From Vibrio mangrovi (GTDB taxonomy: Bacteria > Pseudomonadota > Gammaproteobacteria > Enterobacterales > Vibrionaceae), in NCBI RefSeq assembly GCF_024346955.1, contig NZ_AP024883.1, positions 2,852,001 to 2,916,000 of the forward strand: 64,000 bases of DNA, written 5' to 3'. Below are positions 8,725 to 16,028 of the stretch, piece after piece. Numbering within the stretch: position 1 is the first letter of the stretch; every line of letters starts with the position of its first letter. The translations under genes and the position numbers were made by a program. The notes under the pieces were generated by a model. That model worked only from the letters and a program-made list of their open reading frames with translations. It had not been told where the DNA came from and searched no databases.

Positions 8725-10284
8725 CTAACGTGTCGCTCTTATATGTTTCAACCGGACACCAATAAGCAGACTGGTCAATACATAGACACAGCCTCCGGCA
8801 ATAATCAAGCCGGCCAGCATCAGACTACGTTTCATGATTCCCCACTCCACCCAGACCAAAATATGCTCAGACAAAAATGCCAGACTGAAACTCATCACAA
8901 TTCCGGCCACAAAAATACGACCGATAAATATCAGTGTTGTCCGGTGAATCCGGTAAACCCCGGCCAGATGTAATCCCCGGTACAACAAAGCCATATTGAT
9001 TAATGCCGACAGTGCCGTTGCCATCGCCAGACCGATATAGCCGAAAAACCAGGCAAAAACTGCGTTAAAAAACATATTTGCTACCATTGCAACAATGCCA
9101 TATTTTACCGGTGTTTTGGTATCCTGCCGGGAATAGTATCCCGGAGCCAACACTTTAATCAGCATGAAACAGAGCAACCCGGAAGCATAGGCAGTCAACG
9201 ACAAAGAAGCCTGATGCACGTCAGCCAGCGTGAATTCACCTCGCATAAACAAAACCATAATCATTGGCTGAGCTAATACCATTAACCCCAGTGTTGCCGG
9301 AATACCTAACAGACAAACCATGCGTACGCCCCAATCCATGGTATCAGAGAACCCGATGGATTCTGCATCCACATGCTTCCTGGAGAGTGCAGGCAGGATG
9401 ACTGTTGCAATCGCAATTCCGAATAACCCCAGTGGAAACTCTAACAAACGGTCAGAGTAATAGAGCCAGCTAATCGAACCTGTTTGCAAAAAACTGGCAA
9501 TAAACGTATCAAACAACAGATTAATCTGACTGACTGAAACACCAAATAAAGCGGGAATCATCAGTGTTCTGATCTTCCGAACTCCGGGATCATTCCATCC
9601 CCATTGGGGCCGGACAAACACACCTGCTTTGATCAGAAATGGTAACTGAAACAGGAACTGGACCAATCCTCCCAGAAAAACACCAATCGCCAGACCAATT
9701 TCGGGCTGCTCCAGACGGGGAGAAATCAACAGTGCCGAACCGATAATCATCACATTGAGAAATACCGGAGTAAAAGAAGACACTGCAAATTTCCCCAGCG
9801 TATTCAATATCGCTCCGGATAAAGCAACAAAGGTAATGAACCATAGATAAGGGAAAGTAATTTTGAGTAAAAGGCTGGCCAGCTCAAACTTCGGTGCTGC
9901 TGGGCCGTTATTCAGCCAGTCGAGAAACCAACCGGCGCCGAAAACAGCAGTCACAACGCCAGAGCCGAGAATACCAAGTAGTGTCACAATAGAAACTAAA
10001 ACACCCAGAGTACCGGATGCTCTGGCAATGAGCAGACGTGTTTTTTCCATATCTCCCTGAGCATGATATTCCGTCAGTACCGGAACAAAAGCCTGAGAGA
10101 AAGCTCCCTCGGCAAACAAACGGCGCAGAAAATTGGGAATCTTATTGGCAAAGAAAAAAACATCCGCACTGGCACCTGCGCCCATCAGATTTGCAACAAC
10201 AATATCCCGGAATAATCCTAAAACGCGCGACAGCAGCGTCATAGCACTGACAATCATGCCAGACTTGAGAAGACGTTTACTCAC
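8725..10284 (-). CDS. murJ: Lipid II flippase MurJ
   Basis: This 519-residue integral membrane protein of the MVF/MurJ family has about 14 predicted helices. It opens MSKRLLKSGMIVSAMTL and continues with SRVLGLFRDIVVANLMGAG and RRLFAEGAFSQAFVPVL, which are diagnostic of MurJ. It flips lipid II across the inner membrane for peptidoglycan synthesis. It is divergent from rpsT and followed on the same strand by ribF, a common gammaproteobacterial order. Confidence 0.96.
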   Translation of the reverse strand: MSKRLLKSGMIVSAMTLLSRVLGLFRDIVVANLMGAGASADVFFFANKIPNFLRRLFAEGAFSQAFVPVLTEYHAQGDMEKTRLLIARASGTLGVLVSIVTLLGILGSGVVTAVFGAGWFLDWLNNGPAAPKFELASLLLKITFPYLWFITFVALSGAILNTLGKFAVSSFTPVFLNVMIIGSALLISPRLEQPEIGLAIGVFLGGLVQFLFQLPFLIKAGVFVRPQWGWNDPGVRKIRTLMIPALFGVSVSQINLLFDTFIASFLQTGSISWLYYSDRLLEFPLGLFGIAIATVILPALSRKHVDAESIGFSDTMDWGVRMVCLLGIPATLGLMVLAQPMIMVLFMRGEFTLADVHQASLSLTAYASGLLCFMLIKVLAPGYYSRQDTKTPVKYGIVAMVANMFFNAVFAWFFGYIGLAMATALSALINMALLYRGLHLAGVYRIHRTTLIFIGRIFVAGIVMSFSLAFLSEHILVWVEWGIMKRSLMLAGLIIAGGCVYVLTSLLIGVRLKHIRATR

Positions 10285-10441
10285 CGTGACCTCTATTTAT
10301 ACGTCAAACAGCATCCGGGCAGTTCCCGGCAGTTCATGTACAGGATCCAAAGTATGAATTGAATTGGCTTATTCCCTGTGTTGCTGCTTTTTAACGTAGA
10401 ACGCGCAGCTTTTCAAATCAGAGTTTTGTCAGCGATACATC

Positions 10442-10489
10442 AACCACGAAAGATTAAATAGCCTTAGGGGCTGTTGACCTTTCGTGGTT
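10442..10489. repeat. Long inverted repeat upstream of rpsT
   Basis: Perfect 11-bp arms AACCACGAAAG (10442-10452) and CTTTCGTGGTT (10479-10489) enclose a second, inner stem AGCC/GGCT (10460-10463 and 10469-10472). The right arm, with its neighbour TGTTGACCTTTCGTG, recurs with one change just upstream of mutH (19433-19447). The element lacks a T-tract, so it is not a classical terminator. Confidence 0.7.
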
Positions 10490-10626
10490 AAATTTTGTTC
10501 AATCCGAACGGGTATTGATCGCGACGCGGGGCATGCCGCTTAGCCATCCTAAGCAAATGGCCCGCAACAAAGAGCAAGACACGTTCAGAAAGCAAAAAAT
10601 AGCACTCTCTGAATACAGATTAAGTA

Positions 10627-10656
10627 TTAGCATTCAAAAAAAAATACTGTTAGAAT
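10627..10656 (+). promoter_or_regulatory. Candidate rpsT promoter with GC-rich discriminator
   Basis: TAGAAT at 10651-10656 is a good -10 box and is followed directly by CCCCGCC. A GC-rich discriminator is typical of stringently controlled ribosomal promoters. The -35 is poor (TTAGCA at 10627). This is inferred from motif shape only. Confidence 0.4.
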
Positions 10657-10729
10657 CCCCGCCATCTTAACCGTGAAGACACGATTGTGCCAAAAAGCTT
10701 TTGGCTCGTTGAGTTTTTGCACAAATTAA

Positions 10730-10758
10730 TTGACATTTGAAGGTAAATAAGGGATAGT
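10730..10758 (+). promoter_or_regulatory. Candidate proximal rpsT promoter
   Basis: A perfect -35 hexamer TTGACA (10730-10735) is spaced 17 bases from GATAGT (10753-10758), which matches four of six -10 positions. It lies about 50 bases before the rpsT start codon. E. coli rpsT also has tandem promoters. Confidence 0.45.
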
Positions 10759-10805
10759 TCCGGCCCTTAAAATGTCACTGAACTAAAGTTTTTGGGAGTA
10801 GACCC

Positions 10806-11066
10806 TTGGCAAATAGTAAATCTGCTAAGAAGCGCGCTATTCAGGCGGAAAAAAATCGTCAGCACAACGCGAGCCGCCGCTCAATGATGCGCACTTATAT
10901 GAAGAAAACTGTCGCTGCAATCAATGCAGGCGACAAAGAAGCTGCAACTGCTGCACTAGCTGAAGCAACACCAATTCTTGACCGTATGGCAACTAAAGGC
11001 CTGATCCACAAGAATAAAGCAGCTCGTCATAAAGCTCGTTTTGTTGCAGCAATCAAAGCTCTGTAA
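10806..11066 (+). CDS. rpsT: 30S ribosomal protein S20
   Basis: This 86-residue basic protein has the S20 blocks KSAKKRAIQAEKNRQHNASRRS and GLIHKNKAARHKAR. S20 binds 16S rRNA early in 30S assembly. Translation starts at TTG (10806), preceded by GGGAG. E. coli rpsT also uses UUG, and that weak start is part of its autogenous control, so the same may hold here. The only gene in its transcript, it is followed by a strong terminator. Confidence 0.97.
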   Translation: MANSKSAKKRAIQAEKNRQHNASRRSMMRTYMKKTVAAINAGDKEAATAALAEATPILDRMATKGLIHKNKAARHKARFVAAIKAL

Positions 11067-11092
11067 TTAGCTTATTGCTTCATACAAAAATA

Positions 11093-11122
11093 AAAAAAAC
11101 CGACACTCATGTCGGTTTTTTT
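11093..11122. terminator. rpsT terminator, bidirectional with hlyU
   Basis: Stem CCGACA/TGTCGG with a CTCA loop is flanked by a run of A on the left and seven T on the right, giving a strong intrinsic terminator for rpsT. The A-run means it can also end the convergent hlyU transcript. Confidence 0.92.
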
Positions 11123-11153
11123 ATTACCTCTGATCTTCCACCGTCTGTTAAAT

Positions 11154-11447
11154 TCATGAACAGTACAGACGATACAACAGCTCAATCATTGCCTTGACTT
11201 CAGGACTGCTTAGCGAATAGTAAACAGTCTGAGCTTCTTTCCGTGTAGCAACCATTTGATCCCGACGTAACCACGCCAGATGTTGAGATAATGCAGACTG
11301 ACTCAGTTCAAGTTTGGCGCATAGCTCACCAACCGAAAGTTCCTGAGCTAATAATAAGCACAAGATCTGAAGACGTCTCTCATTGGCCATCGCTTTAAGT
11401 AATACTACAGCTCTGGCTGAATTTTGTTCCATTTCCTGAAGATTCAC
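11154..11447 (-). CDS. hlyU: HlyU, ArsR/SmtB-family virulence regulator
   Basis: This 97-residue winged-helix protein of the ArsR family is read with a GTG start at 11447 and AGGGAG seven bases upstream. LLKAMANERRLQILC and LELSQSALSQHLAWLRRD (recognition helix) are nearly identical to Vibrio HlyU. In V. cholerae and V. vulnificus HlyU activates haemolysin or RTX toxin genes by displacing H-NS. It lacks metal-binding ArsR ligands. Cys30 and Cys96 are present; a corresponding cysteine pair is redox-active in the V. cholerae protein. It lies between rpsT and nhaR, as in V. cholerae. Confidence 0.9.
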   Translation of the reverse strand: MNLQEMEQNSARAVVLLKAMANERRLQILCLLLAQELSVGELCAKLELSQSALSQHLAWLRRDQMVATRKEAQTVYYSLSSPEVKAMIELLYRLYCS

Positions 11448-11644
11448 GAAAAGGCTCCCTTTATGGACTGGTTCATTTCATACTAACAACGACTACAACC
11501 TTGCAGCCCAAGAGTACTGACTTACTTTCAGTGAGTTTACCGTGGTTCATTGTTATATTTTTCCCATCGGCAATCATTACAAATATGTACTAGATGGTAA
11601 GTACGTGCTAGATATTAAAACAATCACTAATAAAAAAGAACCTA

Positions 11645-12535
11645 TCACACAAATAAATAGCCAAAATCTTCATTACATATGCTCTTTACTGCCGGGTGCT
11701 GGATCATCCTCTCGGCAAAAATCACGTAATATTCCTCGCTCAAATCATCAATTTTATCAATAAGACACATTGGCGGATCACATTCAACTTCCTCTGTATA
11801 GAGAGAAGGCGCTAAAAAAATAGCTTCCCGGTGAGATCTGGCGAAAGCTTTCATCAAGGCCACATCATCGAACTCCCCCATAACATTGGGTTGAATTCCC
11901 TGACTGTCAAACCATTGCATGATACACCTTCCCATAGCAGTCCGACTGCCAGGGATTAGTATTTTCCGCTGAGACAAGAGCTCAGACAATGAATCCTTAC
12001 CCGGTGGCGTATATGAAAAAAAGCACATCTGGCTCTCTCCCAGCTTTTTACTGAACAAACCAGGGCTCCGGGCCGAATCAACAGGACAGTCAGACAAAAT
12101 CATATCCAGCTTATGCTGAGATAACTGCTCAAGCAGGAGTTCATGAGTCGATTCAAAACAGCGTAAGTGAATATGCTCATCTTCAGGTACAGCACAAAGC
12201 AAAATCTTGCTGACGATCTGTTTCGAAATCGCATCAGCGACACCGACATCAAGCAGTAAATTTGCCCGCTGGCTATAATTCACAATATCCAGCATTTCAT
12301 AACTTAAACCGTACATCCGATCAGCATATTTATAAACCAGTTGCCCCAGTTCAGTTGGTTCGACACTACGTCCGGTCCGTTTCATTAACTTCCCGTCCAT
12401 TCGCTCTTCCAATGCTTTTATCTGTCCTGTAACAGTCTGTGGAGTCAGAAACAGAGCCTGAGCAGCTTTAGTCACTGAGCCTTGCTTACACACCATCCAG
12501 AAATAATATAAGTGATTGTAATTTAAATGAGACAT
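11645..12535 (-). CDS. nhaR: NhaR, LysR-type regulator of Na+/H+ antiport
   Basis: This 296-residue LysR-type regulator begins MSHLNYNHLYYFWMVCKQGS. Its N-terminal helix-turn-helix (TKAAQALFLTPQTVTGQIKALEE) matches NhaR. NhaR activates nhaA in response to sodium and in E. coli also affects biofilm genes (pga). No nhaA lies beside it here. It is divergent from thyA across a palindrome-rich intergenic region that could hold its own operator. Confidence 0.88.
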   Translation of the reverse strand: MSHLNYNHLYYFWMVCKQGSVTKAAQALFLTPQTVTGQIKALEERMDGKLMKRTGRSVEPTELGQLVYKYADRMYGLSYEMLDIVNYSQRANLLLDVGVADAISKQIVSKILLCAVPEDEHIHLRCFESTHELLLEQLSQHKLDMILSDCPVDSARSPGLFSKKLGESQMCFFSYTPPGKDSLSELLSQRKILIPGSRTAMGRCIMQWFDSQGIQPNVMGEFDDVALMKAFARSHREAIFLAPSLYTEEVECDPPMCLIDKIDDLSEEYYVIFAERMIQHPAVKSICNEDFGYLFV

Positions 12536-12595
12536 ATTCTACAGACCGTCCGAAAGGTTAACGTCATGAAAAAATAACGGGATTTCATCACTCAA

Positions 12596-12658
12596 AATCT
12601 CGAGATTACCGAGAATTTAAGCATATATGATCGGTATATTCGAGATAAAAATATCTCG
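12596..12658. promoter_or_regulatory. Palindrome cluster between nhaR and thyA
   Basis: AATCTCGAGATT (12596-12607) is a 12-bp perfect palindrome. At 12641-12658 CGAGATA and TATCTCG form a 7-bp inverted repeat around four A. A further CCGAGA lies between them. The repeated CGAGAT core suggests an operator for a dimeric regulator, NhaR being the obvious candidate, or RNA hairpins in the thyA leader. Confidence 0.45.
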
Positions 12659-12724
12659 GCTTTCCCTCTTACAAGTCTCAGGGAAATTCATTAAACTTAT
12701 AAAAAATTAATGAATAGGCAAGTT

Positions 12725-13558
12725 ATGAAGCAGTACATTGCATTGTTGGAAGATATTCTGGAAAACGGTGAGGTCAAAGGAGATCGCACCGGAACCGGGA
12801 CGATTTCCGTTTTTGGCCGGCAAATCCGCCATAATCTTCAAGATGGTTTCCCATTAATCACAACCAAAAAACTTCATTTCAAGAGTATCGCAAACGAGCT
12901 CATCTGGTTTTTGAGTGGAGATACAAATACCGCCTGGTTGAAAGAAAATGGTGTGTCGATCTGGGATGAATGGGCAACAGAAGAGGGTAATTTAGGCCCG
13001 ATCTACGGCAAACAGTGGACTGCATGGCCAACACAATCCGGAGAAAGCATCAATCAGATTGATTATGTCGTTAATGCATTAAAGCATAATCCTGACAGCC
13101 GACGTATTCTGTTCCATGGCTGGAATGTCGAATATCTGCCGGACGAGTCGATGTCACCTCAGGAAAATGCCCGGAATGGGAAAATGGCCCTTCCGCCATG
13201 TCACCTGCTCTATCAATTTTATGTGTCAAACGGCAAACTATCTGCCCAGCTATATATTCGTAGTTCCGATAGTTTTCTTGGACTGCCTTATAACATCGCC
13301 TCACTGGCATTGCTGACCCATATGCTTGCGCAACAATGTAATCTGACACCTCATGAGATCGTTGTGAGCTTTGGCGACCTGCATGCATATTCAAATCATA
13401 TGGAACAAATTAAAACACAACTGGCCCGGGAGCCTCGTCAATTACCGGAACTCCGTATCCTGCGCCAACCCGAATCGATCTATGACTATCGTTTCGAAGA
13501 TTTTGAAATCGTTGGTTACGACGCACATCCGTCAATCAAAGCTCAGGTTGCCATATAA
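12725..13558 (+). CDS. thyA: Thymidylate synthase
   Basis: ThyA methylates dUMP to dTMP using methylene-tetrahydrofolate. DRTGTGTISVFG, the catalytic cysteine in LPPCH (Cys159 from this start), FLGLPYNIAS and DYRFEDFEI are all present. The ATG at 12725 gives MKQYIALLED, as in other ThyA proteins, with AGG eight bases upstream; an in-frame ATG at 12710 would add five residues. The block GDLHAYSNHM differs slightly from the E. coli GDTHLYSNHM. A GC-rich hairpin follows the stop. Confidence 0.96.
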   Translation: MKQYIALLEDILENGEVKGDRTGTGTISVFGRQIRHNLQDGFPLITTKKLHFKSIANELIWFLSGDTNTAWLKENGVSIWDEWATEEGNLGPIYGKQWTAWPTQSGESINQIDYVVNALKHNPDSRRILFHGWNVEYLPDESMSPQENARNGKMALPPCHLLYQFYVSNGKLSAQLYIRSSDSFLGLPYNIASLALLTHMLAQQCNLTPHEIVVSFGDLHAYSNHMEQIKTQLAREPRQLPELRILRQPESIYDYRFEDFEIVGYDAHPSIKAQVAI

Positions 13559-13567
13559 TTTGCACGA

Positions 13568-13589
13568 TTCCCCGCTGCTAGGCGGGGAA
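13568..13589. terminator. Hairpin between thyA and the convergent unknown gene
   Basis: An 8-bp perfect stem TTCCCCGC/GCGGGGAA with a six-base loop sits nine bases after the thyA stop and six before the stop of the convergent gene. There is no T-tract, so it may be a weak terminator or an RNA 3' end stabiliser. Confidence 0.6.
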
Positions 13590-13595
13590 GTCACA

Positions 13596-14330
13596 TTAAC
13601 TTTCAGCGGATACTGCTGTGTCATGGGCATGAATTTTTTCTCCGACCCACACCAGTAAATGCCCCAGAAACATATAAACTGCTTCCTCATACTCATTTAT
13701 CGGATAGTTCAGGAAGATCATCGACAACCCCTCTTTACCGGTAAAACGGGGAAACTCGGCAAGTTGGCCATCAACCTGATACAAGTGTTTAATCTTATTG
13801 TTGACTACCCGGACTTCATTAACTGTGTCGTACTCAGGTAATGAGTCAAGCTCCAATCCGAATTCGCTGTAAACAGTCTTTATCTGAGGCCACTGGTAAG
13901 GAGGGCTGATCTCCGATTCATTCATATCAGATAAATTCGACTTCAATAGCACATAAGCCCGCTTGGAAAATTGCTCGACAATAGACCACAGTCCAATGAT
14001 TGCAGACTCATCTGCCAGATTTTTTACCCTCTGTACATCAGTATCATTGGAATGAATAAACTGAGAAGCCTGATACTTGATATATTCCTGTTCGTCTTCA
14101 TCTTCAGTCTCTTCCAGCTTCTTCCTGATTTCTGCAGAAAAATCATTCAATGCAGAGCACTTCTGATTCAATTCCTGATAAACAATTTCATGAAACAGGC
14201 AAAAATTATCAATCCTTTCTTCAAGCTCAACACTCAGACCGTGAGTTTTATACCGACAGGTATCAAATTGATTTCTTCCCATCCCGGCAATGTGTCTTGA
14301 TAATCTGGTTTTTAGTGAATTTAAAGCCAT
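13596..14330 (-). CDS. Unknown protein, HEPN-like features
   Basis: I do not recognise this 244-residue protein with confidence. It is acidic and mainly helical, with no signal peptide or membrane segment. An acidic helical patch (LEETEDEDEQE) lies near residues 73-83. The stretch EVRVVNNKIKH near residue 177 resembles the Arg/Asn/His helix of HEPN-type proteins, though the spacing is not the canonical R-x4-6-H. It sits between thyA and lgt, which I recall as adjacent in V. cholerae, so it is probably an accessory insertion. No ribosome-binding site supports the ATG at 14330; the ATG at 14282 is an alternative. Confidence 0.6.
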   Translation of the reverse strand: MALNSLKTRLSRHIAGMGRNQFDTCRYKTHGLSVELEERIDNFCLFHEIVYQELNQKCSALNDFSAEIRKKLEETEDEDEQEYIKYQASQFIHSNDTDVQRVKNLADESAIIGLWSIVEQFSKRAYVLLKSNLSDMNESEISPPYQWPQIKTVYSEFGLELDSLPEYDTVNEVRVVNNKIKHLYQVDGQLAEFPRFTGKEGLSMIFLNYPINEYEEAVYMFLGHLLVWVGEKIHAHDTAVSAES

Positions 14331-14363
14331 TTAGCAAACCTTATTGATCTTTCTCTTATGGAC

Positions 14364-15170
14364 TTACCGTGCAGGCAAACCTGAACGACGGCGATAAGCC
14401 CAGAACATCAGAAGAGCACCGGCAATGATCATCGGCAAAGAGAGGATCTGTCCCATAGAAATAAATCCGGCAAATAGTCCCAGTTGTGCATCCGGCTCTC
14501 TGAAATACTCAACAAAAGTACGACACGCGCCGTACCCGATTAGGAACAGGCCAGCTACTGAACCATAAGGACGAGGTTTGCGAATAAAAAGATTCAGAAT
14601 AATAAACAGAAGTACGCCTTCCAGTGAGAATTCATAAAGCTGTGAGGGATGACGCGGCATCGGGCCGGCACCCGGAAATACCATCCCCCAGGGAACATCA
14701 GTCACTCTTCCCCAGAGTTCCCCATTCATAAAATTCCCTAAGCGCCCCAACGCCAGACCGAAAGGTACCAGCGGAGCAACAAAATCAGCGACAGCAAAAA
14801 ACTGGCGCTTGTTGCGTTTCGCATACCAGAACATCGCCGTAATGACCCCAAGCAGACCACCATGGAACGACATGCCTCCAGTCCACACCTTAAACAGATA
14901 TAAAGGGTCTGCGAGGAAATACTCAAATCCATAAAACAGAACGTAACCAACCCGTCCGCCAATCACTACGCCAACGAATCCGGCGAATAAGAGATCTGAT
15001 ACTTGATCTCTCGTCCATCCACTTCCCTCTTTATCTGCTCTCCGGTTCGCAAGCCAGGTCGCAAAAAGAAATCCGAGCAGATACATCACACCATACCAGC
15101 GAATGGAAAGCGGTCCGATAGAGATTAAAACAGGATCGATATCCGGGAACTGAAGAAACTCCTGAGGCAT
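14364..15170 (-). CDS. lgt: Prolipoprotein diacylglyceryl transferase
   Basis: This 268-residue protein with about seven membrane helices carries the Lgt signature GRLGNFMNGELWGR, plus the conserved IRWYGVMY and MSFHGGLLG blocks. It transfers diacylglycerol from phosphatidylglycerol to the lipobox cysteine, the step before LspA. It is transcribed in the same direction as the upstream TauE-type permease, ptsP and rppH, with short gaps, so probably as one operon. Confidence 0.96.
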   Translation of the reverse strand: MPQEFLQFPDIDPVLISIGPLSIRWYGVMYLLGFLFATWLANRRADKEGSGWTRDQVSDLLFAGFVGVVIGGRVGYVLFYGFEYFLADPLYLFKVWTGGMSFHGGLLGVITAMFWYAKRNKRQFFAVADFVAPLVPFGLALGRLGNFMNGELWGRVTDVPWGMVFPGAGPMPRHPSQLYEFSLEGVLLFIILNLFIRKPRPYGSVAGLFLIGYGACRTFVEYFREPDAQLGLFAGFISMGQILSLPMIIAGALLMFWAYRRRSGLPAR

Positions 15171-15214
15171 AAATCTTTACTCTTTATTCAATAACTGTTT
15201 ATGACATACCACGC

Positions 15215-16009
15215 TCAGCGCAGCAACATATGAATTGATACAAACATCAGAAAGACGGAGAACACTTTCTTCAATACTGATGTTGGTAATTCGGTAGCGA
15301 GCTTCGCCCCCACTTTAGTCGTAAACATCGACGCGCAGGAGACAAACAACAAGGCGGGCAGATAAACATAACCCAAACTGTATTCCGGCAGATCTTTAAC
15401 CGCAAAACCATGCCAGATAAAACCAATCATTCCAGACAATGCAATCATGCAGCCACACAATGAAGATGTACCGACAGCTTTGCGCATTTCCACACCATGC
15501 CGGTTCAGATAGGGAACCGACAGCGCACCGCCGCCAATACCGGCCAGACTGGCAATCATTCCAATCATGCCGCCACTCATCATCATTAAACCCGCCCCCG
15601 GCATCGGTTTAGCGGTACGCTGACGAATCGAAAGAAACATCTGAACGGCCAGAAAAAAGACGATAACCCCAAAAACTCTGGGCAAGTACTCACTCGGCAT
15701 CCAGTCAGCCAGCGTAGCCCCGACAAACCCACCGATGACAATACCGGGAATCAGCCACTTCACAGACAGCATATCAATGTTGCCATACCGTAAATGGTTA
15801 AAAGCCGAAGAACCGGATGTCAGAATAATACAGGAAAGAGAGGTGGCCAGAGCAATTTGCATCGCATGTTCGGCGGCAATTCCTATCTGAGGAAGCAAAA
15901 ACAACAAGGCAGGCACGATAATCAAGCCACCACCAATACCCAGCAGTCCGGCCATTACCCCGACAAAACCACCTAGCACAACAAGCAGCAGGACAAATGT
16001 TATGGTCAC
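15215..16009 (-). CDS. TauE/SafE-family sulfite exporter-type permease
   Basis: This 264-residue, eight-helix membrane protein has the family's repeated glycine signatures (GLLGIGGGLIIVPALLFL near residue 22 and SLAGIGGGALSVPYL near residue 155). TauE/SafE proteins export sulfite, sulfoacetate or other small organosulfur anions, but the substrate cannot be read from sequence. It lies 19 bases downstream of ptsP and 44 bases upstream of lgt on the same strand. Confidence 0.85.
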   Translation of the reverse strand: MTITFVLLLVVLGGFVGVMAGLLGIGGGLIIVPALLFLLPQIGIAAEHAMQIALATSLSCIILTSGSSAFNHLRYGNIDMLSVKWLIPGIVIGGFVGATLADWMPSEYLPRVFGVIVFFLAVQMFLSIRQRTAKPMPGAGLMMMSGGMIGMIASLAGIGGGALSVPYLNRHGVEMRKAVGTSSLCGCMIALSGMIGFIWHGFAVKDLPEYSLGYVYLPALLFVSCASMFTTKVGAKLATELPTSVLKKVFSVFLMFVSIHMLLR

Positions 16010-16028
16010 GATAATTCCTCAGATTAAC

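Larger units (their letters stand above)
10285..10805. other. murJ-rpsT divergent intergenic region with a long structured rpsT leader
   Basis: This 521-bp region has no supported open frame. It holds a large inverted repeat (10442-10489), smaller hairpins including CTTAG/CTAAG at 10539-10553 and GCCAAAA/TTTTGGC at 10689-10705, and two candidate rpsT promoters. The stretch 10490-10620 is GC-richer than its surroundings and unexplained; a small RNA is possible but not shown. Confidence 0.5.

Noticed and set aside
13071..13394. 107-codon minus-strand frame inside thyA
   Set aside because: It is an antisense shadow of a well-conserved gene with no ribosome-binding site.
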